NCBI GenBank assembly: GCA_029961075.1
Contig: JASBVL010000002.1
Span: 20,642-84,641 of the forward strand
Direction of reading: 5' to 3'
Length of the DNA stretch: 64,000 nt
From: Sphaerobacter sp.
GTDB lineage: Bacteria > Chloroflexota > Chloroflexia > Thermomicrobiales > Thermomicrobiaceae
Both the position numbers and the translations under genes were made by a program. How positions within the stretch are numbered: the first letter of the stretch is position 1; each line of letters starts with the position of its first letter. A model generated the notes under the pieces. It was given only the letters and a program-made list of their open reading frames with translations, was not told the origin of the DNA and ran no database searches. Of this stretch, positions 46,665-53,951 are shown piece by piece.

Positions 46665-47538
46665 CTAGCGTCGCCTGACGCGCAGGCGCGCCTCATCGCG
46701 GCCCATGTTCCGGCCCATGGCCGCATACACCTGCAGCGTGTAGGTGCCTGCTCGGACCAGCGCCGCCAGCGGCACGGTTGCCTGCCCGAGCATGTTGGTC
46801 CACGCCGCCTTCCAGCGCACCGCCTCGCCTCCGGCGGAGACCAGCTCCAGGAAGAGGTGCACCCCGGTCACCCGCTCGTCGGCGCCGCCCGCCAGCGGCA
46901 GGACGCGGATGATCACCGGCCACGGGTCCCCGACGGCCACCTCGTCCGGCGCCTCAATCTCGACCCGCCTGCTCCGGCGCGGCTCCAGGAGTCCCGTGAC
47001 CGTATCGGTCGTGATCAGCCAGCAGGGGTGAATCGCCACCCAGTTGTCGTGCTCGCGGTCGAGCACGAGCGCGCCGTAGAAGGTCGCGTGCTCCCCGACC
47101 TCGGGGATGTAGACGGTCGGCTCGTCGGTCGCGATGACCTTCACCACGAGGGAGCCATGGTTGCCTGGCCGGAGCAGGTGCTCGTACTGCTTGTCCAGCT
47201 CCACCATCATCACGTGGTCCCCGTCAGCCTCGTTGAACCCGACCTTCCGCACCACCCCCTCCGGCCCCGACAGACTCGGCGACGAGCATCAGCCGCGTCG
47301 GGCGATGCACATGCGCGAACACGGCGCGGCCAGCGATCGGCATCGGCACCTGGATGGCAGCGACGTCCGGGAGGGGGCTCGCCGCGGTGCCCTCCCGCGT
47401 GCGGGGAGCGGCCACCACCGAGACCGCGGCAGCCCCGACGCCGGCCGCGGCCGCGGCCACCAGCTCACGGCGCGTCATCCGCCCCTCGCGCAGCACCCGC
47501 GCGATCCGCTCCCACTGGCGATCGCTCCCCAGGTTCAT
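46665..47538 (-). pseudogene. Tat-signal secreted protein of unknown function, frameshifted
   Basis: Reading frame from ATG 47538 encodes a twin-arginine signal (RMTRRELVAAAAAG near 20-33) and continues to an ESVG segment; one extra base in the CCCC run at 47265-47268 shifts the frame, and the rest (VRKVGFNEADGDHVM to the stop at 46665) continues in the next frame. Repaired it is about 290 residues, mostly beta-strand, with no family recognised. Its ATG overlaps the stop of the upstream remnant by 4 bp, and the phosphoesterase start follows after 38 bp, so the three formed one operon. Confidence 0.75.
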
Positions 47539-48279
47539 TCGCGTGACTCACCTTCTGGTAGCGCCAGCGACCCGTGTCGCTGGTCGGTAGACTCCTCCTG
47601 CGCACCGGCCTCCGCTGGGGCTGCGGTGCCCACGGCAACATCTCCCCAGATGTGGCGCCCTGACGTGGAGGCCGACGTGCCCGCCGCATCGACCGCCACG
47701 AGGTAGAACTCCGGCCCGACGCCTGCCGGTAGCGGAAGCGTGGTCGCGAAGGCGCCGTGCGCATCGGCCTGCACCTGCCCCAGAAGCTCCCCGCGGTAGT
47801 AGAGCGACACGGGCGCATCGACGCGGAAGCCGCGGCCCTCCACCCGCAGGACATCCCGCTCGAGCGCGAGGGCGATGTCCGGACGCGGCAAGTCGGCGGG
47901 TCACGCGGTAGATCCAGACGCGGGGCTCGCGGTGGTGATACACCGTATGCACGAGTTCCCCGCCATAGTCCTCCACCAGTCGCCGAAACTGGCGCTGCGT
48001 CGAGGTCTGGACGATCGGATCCTCCGGCGGGTCGTCGCCCGCGCCGGTGTAGAACACGAGGTACGACACCGCGCCCGAGGCCAGCAGGCGCGGTGGCCAG
48101 TTCACGACCCAATCCCGCGGCGAGCCGCGCGAGGTGAGGCGCGGGCGGACGATCGTGCCACCCGGCAGGACCGTCGCCAGGCGGAAGTGCCCGAATGGAT
48201 ACGCATCATCGCATCGCTCTCGACCTGCGCACCCATAGATTCCCCCGCTCGCGCCCTGTCGTTCAGGCCAGCAGGTCAC
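47535..48279 (-). pseudogene. 3' remnant of a membrane-associated protein, truncated and frameshifted
   Basis: Only a C-terminal part remains. The frame from about 48230 has YPFGHFRLATVLPGG, YLVFYTGAGDD and VHTVYHHREPRVWIYRV, which resembles the outer domain at the C-terminus of dolichyl-mannosyltransferase-like membrane proteins; a one-base shift near 47890-47895 then leads into an Ig-like region (VSLYYRGELLG, VGPEFYLVAVDAAG). No hydrophobic N-terminal helices precede it; the upstream DNA is non-coding and less GC-rich. The assignment is an inference from pattern only. Confidence 0.6.
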
Positions 48280-48596
48280 CCCACGCCTGTCCCACCACGG
48301 CGCCGCGAATCGATTCGCACGTCCCCATTGATAGTCACAGAATAGTGCCGATAGCTGACATGGCGATATCGCGTGCGGCTGTCATGGGTATCGTTGTCGT
48401 CAGAAAGCTGGATAGAGCGCGAGGCGACGCTGACAACATGGATGTACGGCAAACATCGGGCATGCGGCGCGCGCCGTCGGTGATGTCCAGAACGCGTGTT
48501 ATTCGGTTTGCGTAGCATCGGGGGGCGACCCGGCGCGGCGGGGAGCGGCGCCGCCTCCGGACGGTGTGGACGTCCGCCGGTCGGGAAGGTCGCCGA
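48280..48596. other. Less GC-rich, non-coding junction
   Basis: About 317 bp, with 48310-48510 visibly richer in A+T than its surroundings. It lies where the truncated remnant loses its 5' part. No terminal inverted repeat, transposase fragment or direct repeat could be identified, but this is where an element or deletion junction would be. Confidence 0.5.
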
Positions 48597-49457
48597 TCAG
48601 CGCACGGAGGGGCGTGAGGGGCGCGCCGGCCGCGCGGCCAGCGCGGCGGGGGGCTTGCGCGCGGTCAGATGCAGTCCGGCCGCGAGGTGGCGGCCGTGGT
48701 ACAGACGATCTTCGAGGTAGGAGAGTCGCCAGGTCGGGATGAAGACGGCCCGCGCGATCAGGCGCACGAGGGCCAGCGGCAGCACGCCGCCACCGCCGCT
48801 CACCCGCTCCCGCTGCCAGTAGTCGACCAGGTCGTGGATCTGGCTGGCCAGGTGGAACCCGTAGCTCCGGCGCTCCACGACCAGCCCGGCCTCCCACACC
48901 GCGTGGAAGACCTGCTCGGGCGTGAAGTGATTGATATGCCCGACGTGGTCGCGCTTCCAGCGATTGAGTGGCAGCCAGCGGCTGGTCCCCAGCAGGTGAT
49001 ACACCGTGTCCCGCTTCCCCTCCAGCGGGACGAAGGCGTGCAGCACGCCGCCGGGCCGCAGGACGCGCGCGACCTCCGCCAGCATGCGCCGGTGCTCCGG
49101 CACGTGCTCCAGGAGGTCGAAGAAGAGGACCGCGTCGAAGGCGCCATCGCGATAGGGGAGCAGACTGGCGTCCAGGCAGACCAGGTGATGCCGCGGCGCC
49201 CGCCACTGCGCTTCACGGAGCGCGCTGCGGCTCAGGTCCGCGCCGTGCAGGGTCAGGTCCGGCCGCGCGCGGGCGATGGCGCGCAGATAGCGGCCGGCGC
49301 CGCAGCCGAGCAGGAGCAGCTGCCCATGGATCCCGGCCAGCGCGGCCAGCGCGTGCTCCAGCCGCAGCGCGGCCAGGCTGCGCTCCCCGGGGCGGACCTC
49401 GTCGCGGCCCTGGATCTTGGTCGGATCTTCGACGTGGTACTTTCCGATGTATCTCAC
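48597..49457 (-). CDS. Class I SAM-dependent methyltransferase
   Basis: Rossmann-fold methyltransferase of 286 residues. Motif I is LLLGCGAGRYL (near 49-59), motif II ends in GADLS (near 74), the motif post I DASLLPYRDGAFDAVLFFDL near 97-115 and the LRPGG of motif III near 138. This is the Methyltransf_11 pattern; small molecules or glycan lipids are possible substrates. GTG 49457 overlaps the upstream HAD gene stop by 4 bp (GTGA). Function unresolved. Confidence 0.87.
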   Translation of the reverse strand: MRYIGKYHVEDPTKIQGRDEVRPGERSLAALRLEHALAALAGIHGQLLLLGCGAGRYLRAIARARPDLTLHGADLSRSALREAQWRAPRHHLVCLDASLLPYRDGAFDAVLFFDLLEHVPEHRRMLAEVARVLRPGGVLHAFVPLEGKRDTVYHLLGTSRWLPLNRWKRDHVGHINHFTPEQVFHAVWEAGLVVERRSYGFHLASQIHDLVDYWQRERVSGGGGVLPLALVRLIARAVFIPTWRLSYLEDRLYHGRHLAAGLHLTARKPPAALAARPARPSRPSVR

Positions 49458-50275
49458 GCGCAGGCTCGATAGTACTGCACCAGCGGCGCCAGGTCCGGCA
49501 CCACCACGTCCGGCTGATCCTGCTGGCGTGACAGATCCGCCGCCGCGGTCACGCCGGTCAACACCAGCACGGTGGTGAAGCCGGCGCGCCGACCGGCCGC
49601 GACATCGGTGTCGAGCCGATCCCCCAGGACCGCGGTCGCCGCCCCCTGGGTCCCCATGAGCGCCGCCGCCGCAAGGAGCATCCCCGGCTGCGGCTTGCCG
49701 ATCACGATCGGGGTGCGATCCGTGGCGGCGGCCAGCGCCGCCTGGATCGCCCCGGCACCGGGGATCAGCCCCTCCTCGGTCGGGAAGGTCGTGTCCGGGT
49801 TCGTGGCGACCCAGGCCGCGCCCCGCCGGATGGCGAGGCAGGCCCGGCGCAGATGGTCGAAGGTCAGGGCAAAGTGGGCGCCGGTCACCACCACGTCGGC
49901 GTCGAGGTCGGCCGGCTCGAAGCGCCCGCCAGCGAAGATCGCCTCCTGGAGTGCCTCCATGCCCAGCACATGCACCCGCGTCCCCGGCGGGTAGTGCTCG
50001 TCCAGCCAGGCCCGCGTCGCCAGCCCGGAGGTGACGATCCGCTCCGGCGGCACGAGCATTCCCATGCGCGCCAGCTTGTCGGCGTACTGCCGCGGCGTGC
50101 GCGTGGAGTTATTCGTCGCCATGACGTAGGGGATGCCCCGGGCGTCGAGCGTGGCCAGGAACTCGCGGGCGTGCGGCAGCGGGGTATCCCCGCGATAGAG
50201 CACGCCGTCCATGTCGATGACATACCCGCGCACCGGTGCAAGCCGGGGAGCGACATCGGCCCCGACCAGCGACAT
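49454..50275 (-). CDS. HAD-IIA family phosphatase (NagD-like)
   Basis: Haloacid-dehalogenase phosphatase of 273 residues. The catalytic Asp pair is in YVIDMDGVLYRG (near 17-19), motif II is ATNNST (near 49), Lys in GKPQPGM (near 195) and motif IV GDRLDTDVAAG (near 222). The C2A cap domain lies between. Relatives act on nucleoside monophosphates, sugar phosphates, 4-nitrophenyl phosphate or phosphoglycolate. ATG 50275. Coupled to the methyltransferase gene. Confidence 0.92.
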   Translation of the reverse strand: MSLVGADVAPRLAPVRGYVIDMDGVLYRGDTPLPHAREFLATLDARGIPYVMATNNSTRTPRQYADKLARMGMLVPPERIVTSGLATRAWLDEHYPPGTRVHVLGMEALQEAIFAGGRFEPADLDADVVVTGAHFALTFDHLRRACLAIRRGAAWVATNPDTTFPTEEGLIPGAGAIQAALAAATDRTPIVIGKPQPGMLLAAAALMGTQGAATAVLGDRLDTDVAAGRRAGFTTVLVLTGVTAAADLSRQQDQPDVVVPDLAPLVQYYRACA

Positions 50276-50460
50276 ACCTGCGTCCCTCTCCTCCTGCGAG
50301 GCCGCCCGCTGCCCCATCTGCAGGCGGCCAGCGGCCAGGATAGCACACCCCCGGCCCCCGGCCAACGCCGGTGCGCCAGCCCGGGCGGATTGCTCTATAC
50401 TGCCGCGGGATCGGAGGGACGTAGGCCCGGGCACACTGACACGGCGGAAAGGAGCAGGCG

Positions 50461-51678
50461 ATGACCGGATCCACCCCGCGGCTCGACCCGCAGCGGGCGG
50501 AGCGCGTGCTGGCCCACATCGACCCGGATGAGGTCGTGGCATTTCTCCAAGCGCTGGTGCGCATCCCGTCGGTCAACCCGCCCGGCGACGTGCGCGCGGC
50601 TATCGACCACTGCCGCGCCACGCTGAGTGCCGCGGGGTTCGGCATCGAGGTCGTCGCCGCCGAGGAGGACAAGCCGAACCTGCTCGCGCGGCTCGACGCC
50701 GGGGCCGGCCCGGTCTTGCTCTGGAACGCGCACGTGGACGTGGTGCCGACCGGGGAGGAGTCAGCCTGGACCTATCCCCCGTTCGGCGCGGAGATCCACG
50801 ACGGGCGCATCTACGGCCGGGGCGCCGGGGACGACAAGGCGAGCGTCACGGCCCAGGTGATGGCGGCGCTGGCGCTGGCGCGCTCGGGCGTCCCGCTGCG
50901 CGGCACGCTCATCGTGAACGTGGTCGCCGATGAGGAGGTCGGCGGGGCCAAGGGCGCCCAGCTCATCGCCAACTCGGACACCGTCCGCCCCGACTTCGTC
51001 ATCGTCGGCGAGCAGACGCGCAATCGCGTGTGCGTCGGCGAGAAGGGCGCCCAGGGGACGCGCGTCACGGTCTACGGGCGGGCCGCCCACGGCGCGCTCC
51101 CGTGGGAAGGTGCCAACGCCATCGAGGGGATGGCCCGGGTGATCGTGGCGCTCCAGGAGCAGCTCTGGCCGGAGCTGGCGCGCCGTACCCACCCCTATTT
51201 CCATCCCTCGTCGGCCTGCATCTCGATGATCGAGGGCGGCGTCAAGACGAACGTCGTCCCCGACCGTTGCACCATCCACATCGACCGCCGCATCGTGCCG
51301 GGCGAGACCCCGGCGGGCGTCGTGGATGAGATCCGCCGCGTCGCCGAAGCGGCCATCGCCCCGCTGCCCGGGCTGCGGGTGGAGGTCGAGCCCGCCGGCT
51401 GGGGCGGGCGCGAGGCGATCGTGGCCCCGGAGGACAGCCCGCTGGTGCAGGCCATGCTCGCGGCGAACCGCCATCTCGGCTTCGACACCACGCTGACCGG
51501 CTTCAGTATGGCCACCGACGGCCGCCACTTTGTGGCGCGCGGCTACCCGACGATCATCTACGGCCCGGGCGACCCCGCCCTGGCGCACAAGCCGGACGAG
51601 TGGGTCGGCATCGACGAGGTCCTGGACGCCACCCGCGCCTACGCCCTCGCCGGCCTGATCATCCTCGGCGCGGCGTGA
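50461..51678 (+). CDS. M20 family peptidase (ArgE/DapE-like)
   Basis: Zinc-dependent deacylase or dipeptidase of 405 residues. Metal motifs are NAHVDVVPTG (near 88), GRGAGDDKAS (near 119), DEEVGGAKG (near 159) and VGEQTRN (near 186), with a final ALAHKPDEW (near 378). The dimerisation domain carries GRAAHGALP. The substrate is undetermined: ArgE, DapE and amino-acid dipeptidases share these motifs. ATG 50461 with AAAGGAG 7 nt upstream; a TATACT -10 lies at 50396-50401. Confidence 0.9.
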   Translation: MTGSTPRLDPQRAERVLAHIDPDEVVAFLQALVRIPSVNPPGDVRAAIDHCRATLSAAGFGIEVVAAEEDKPNLLARLDAGAGPVLLWNAHVDVVPTGEESAWTYPPFGAEIHDGRIYGRGAGDDKASVTAQVMAALALARSGVPLRGTLIVNVVADEEVGGAKGAQLIANSDTVRPDFVIVGEQTRNRVCVGEKGAQGTRVTVYGRAAHGALPWEGANAIEGMARVIVALQEQLWPELARRTHPYFHPSSACISMIEGGVKTNVVPDRCTIHIDRRIVPGETPAGVVDEIRRVAEAAIAPLPGLRVEVEPAGWGGREAIVAPEDSPLVQAMLAANRHLGFDTTLTGFSMATDGRHFVARGYPTIIYGPGDPALAHKPDEWVGIDEVLDATRAYALAGLIILGAA

Positions 51679-51746
51679 GGAGACACAGGCCCGCGCCCGT
51701 CCCCGGCGACGGGCGCGGGTCAGTTCAGCACGACGATGGTCCGCCG

Positions 51747-52640
51747 TCACGCCCCGGTCGCGCCGGGGGTGGCCCCGCGACGGCGCCCGCGGCGCACCAC
51801 GAGCAGCGCCCCGGCGGCTGCCAGCGGCCAGAGCCACCACAGGAAGACGACCGCCGTGACGCCGACCATCGCCACCCGGCCGACGAAGTGCAGCGACGCA
51901 TCCCACGCCTCGCGCACCGTCCGCGCGAAGTCGATGCCCGGTGCCTGCCCGGCGGCGATCGGCTGGAGCTGCAAGTCGATCCGGGAGTAACCCGTCCGGC
52001 GCTCCAGGTAGGTGAGCCGCCCCTTGATCTGCTCGATCTCCCCGCGCACCCGGGCGATCTCCCGCTCCAGCACCAGGATATCCTCCAGCCGCGTCGCCTC
52101 GGTTTGGAGCGCCAGGAAGCGCTGCTCGGTGGCCTCGGCGTTGCGCAGGCGCGCCTGGAGGTCCACGTACTCCTCGGTCACGTCCTGGGAACTGGTGGTC
52201 TCCCGGTCGACGCGCGCCACCAGGGGGTGACCGCGCAGCGCGCTCATGGCCGCGTCGAAGCGGTCCGCCGGCACTTCGACGATCAGGTGCGCGAACTGGA
52301 GCTCGTCGCGGTAGGAGGTGGACGAGGAGAGGATCTGGCCGCCCATCGAGGTGGCCGTGTCGCGCACCGCCGCGATCGCCTGCTCGACGTCCCGCACCGT
52401 CAGCGCCACCTCAGCGGTGCGCAGGATGCGCCGGTCCCACTCGGCCGGCAGCGCGCTGCCCGACGTGGCCGACGCGTCGCTCTCGCCGGCTGCGGCGGCA
52501 GGCGCACCGCTGCTCGCGCCACCCCCGGCGCCCGGCGCGGCTGACTCCTCCCGGGTCGCTCCGCCGCCGCAGGCGACCAGCAGCCCCATCATGAGCAGGG
52601 CCAGGAACACCACCAGCGTCGATCGACCGCTCGCGCGCAT
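51747..52640 (-). CDS. DUF4349 domain lipoprotein
   Basis: Lipoprotein of 297 residues. It has a signal sequence with lipobox LLVAC (Cys24), a low-complexity Ala/Gly linker, then the DUF4349 domain (RTAEVALTVRDVEQA, YRDELQFAHLIVEVPADRF) with a long coiled coil (residues about 160-215; LQARLRNAEATEQ, REIARVRGEIEQIKG) and a C-terminal membrane helix near 260-285. The function of the family is unknown; the fold suggests an envelope-anchored structural or sensor part. ATG 52640 with GGAGGAG upstream. Confidence 0.88.
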   Translation of the reverse strand: MRASGRSTLVVFLALLMMGLLVACGGGATREESAAPGAGGGASSGAPAAAAGESDASATSGSALPAEWDRRILRTAEVALTVRDVEQAIAAVRDTATSMGGQILSSSTSYRDELQFAHLIVEVPADRFDAAMSALRGHPLVARVDRETTSSQDVTEEYVDLQARLRNAEATEQRFLALQTEATRLEDILVLEREIARVRGEIEQIKGRLTYLERRTGYSRIDLQLQPIAAGQAPGIDFARTVREAWDASLHFVGRVAMVGVTAVVFLWWLWPLAAAGALLVVRRGRRRGATPGATGA

Positions 52641-52936
52641 CTGCTCCTCCTCACTCCGTGGCGGGCTCGGCACGACGGCTTGCCCTGCGAGGAGGACGCC
52701 CCGCGCCCCCCAATTGTTCCGCCGCGGTTCAGCGGGCGAATTGGTCGCTGCGTCCTGGACGGCCTGACCGCCCGCGGCCAGGGCGCCGTCCACGGCCAGC
52801 GTCGTGCAGCGCTCGCAGTCGGTGCCGCCGGGGCGGCGACCAGGGATACGCCGGCAAGGCTGACACCGGTGTGGCGGGTGGCACGGGTGGTGCACCACCG
52901 CGCCGGAGCGAAGGGGCGACCAGAAAGGAGCCCAGC
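52641..52936. other. Divergent spacer before a small GTG-start gene
   Basis: 296 bp. It contains an AATT-flanked imperfect palindrome (CCAATT...AATTGG, about 52710-52746) and a perfect GGTGGTGCACCACC palindrome near 52884-52897, of unknown meaning. No gene is seen. Confidence 0.4.
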
Positions 52937-53323
52937 GTGGCACCCACAGCCGAGGAGCGCATGGCAGCGCTGCGGGAGCAGTTGCGCGCGGACCCGACCC
53001 TCGCGGCAACGTTGCCGGAGACGGAGGCTGCGATCGTCCACGAGGCGTTGGCCGGCGAGTCGGTCTACGCGATCGCCCAGCGCCACGGGATGAGCGAAGA
53101 GGCGGTCTGGACCCTGTTGGGGAACGCGGCGCGCCTGGCCCGTGGCCAGGGGCCCGCGCACCGCGTCGAATCGGGCGGGCTCGGAAGCGACACCGACCCT
53201 GGCGTGACGGGCGGATACGGCGACACCGGCTTCGGCAGCATCGGCAACGAACCCCCGGAACCGACCCCGGAGGAGCCGGAACCGGGCGGGGGCATGTCGC
53301 GCGGCGACGTCCTCTCCGTCTGA
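52937..53323 (+). CDS. Small protein with helix-turn-helix-like region, unknown function
   Basis: 128 residues starting at GTG 52937 with a strong AAGGAG 6 nt upstream. Residues 1-70 are helical; SVYAIAQRHGMSEEAVWTLL (near 41-60) looks like a helix-turn-helix of the sigma-region-4 kind. Residues 75-128 are Gly/Pro/Glu-rich and probably disordered. I do not recognise the family. A DNA-binding role is an inference from the pattern. Confidence 0.65.
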   Translation: MAPTAEERMAALREQLRADPTLAATLPETEAAIVHEALAGESVYAIAQRHGMSEEAVWTLLGNAARLARGQGPAHRVESGGLGSDTDPGVTGGYGDTGFGSIGNEPPEPTPEEPEPGGGMSRGDVLSV

Positions 53324-53411
53324 CCCGTCGGACTGACCCGTCGGAGCGCAGGGCCGCGGAGCGGCTGGGGGGCGACGCCCCGATGGCTGCGAGGTGGGTC
53401 CGGCGCTCCCC

Positions 53412-53645
53412 CTAGCGGCGGAACAGGCGGAACAGGATGTTGAGGATGATCGTCAGCAGCAGGCTGAGCAGGAGCATGGTCGCCAGCGGGATGTAGACCG
53501 TGACCGGCCCGCGGCGGAACGTGAGGTCGCCGGGGAGGCGGCCGAGGAGCGGCACCCGCCCGACCAGGAACAGGATACCGCCCAGCAGCACCAGGATCAG
53601 CCCCAGGCCCAGGATCACCTTGCCAAGCTGGCTCAGGTCGGACAT
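53412..53645 (-). CDS. DUF2905 family membrane protein
   Basis: 77 residues with two membrane helices (near 9-28 and 49-72) separated by GRVPLLGRLPGDLTFRRG, a segment diagnostic of DUF2905. Function unknown. ATG 53645. It lies 30 bp after a 41-residue membrane protein gene. Confidence 0.9.
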   Translation of the reverse strand: MSDLSQLGKVILGLGLILVLLGGILFLVGRVPLLGRLPGDLTFRRGPVTVYIPLATMLLLSLLLTIILNILFRLFRR

Positions 53646-53675
53646 GGCGCGGGGTGCCTCTCTGCGACGTTCGCG

Positions 53676-53801
53676 CTAGCGGCGCCCGAAGAGCTCCCGA
53701 AGGTGAGCGCCGATGTCGAAGATCAGGATGAACAGGATCGGAATCAACGCCAGGACGACAGCCGGGATGATCAACTGCAAGAGGTCATGCACGATATCCA
53801 T
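53676..53801 (-). CDS. 41-residue single-helix membrane protein
   Basis: Short leftward gene: ATG 53801, TAG stop 53676. The product starts MDIVHDLLQL and has one hydrophobic helix (residues about 10-31) and an Arg-rich end (LFGRR). An AGGAAAGG lies about 10 nt before the start. A TATAAT (53919-53914) with a weak -35 is upstream. It is followed 30 bp later by the DUF2905 gene. No family recognised; translation is inferred from the ribosome site and clean helix. Confidence 0.65.
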   Translation of the reverse strand: MDIVHDLLQLIIPAVVLALIPILFILIFDIGAHLRELFGRR

Positions 53802-53879
53802 GCCGAACCGCCTTTCCTACCCAGCCCGGGCGCCCGGTGGACGAGGAGGGCGTGCCGCAGGACCCATCCCGGGGCGACG

Positions 53880-53913
53880 CCTGACGGCCGGCCCTGGCAG
53901 GCCGGCCGTCAGG
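53880..53913 (-). terminator. Perfect 14-bp hairpin downstream of clpB
   Basis: CCTGACGGCCGGCC pairs with GGCCGGCCGTCAGG around a 6-nt loop, 39 bp past the clpB stop. No T-run follows, but position and strength suggest a terminator. Confidence 0.55.
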
Positions 53914-53951
53914 ATTATAGGCCACCCCGTCGGGTGAGGCCCTGCGCCGCG

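Noticed and set aside
52884..52905. GGTGGTGCACCACCGCG resembling a T-box
   Set aside because: It is a simple palindrome, no terminator or stem I is present and the downstream gene is not a synthetase or amino-acid gene.
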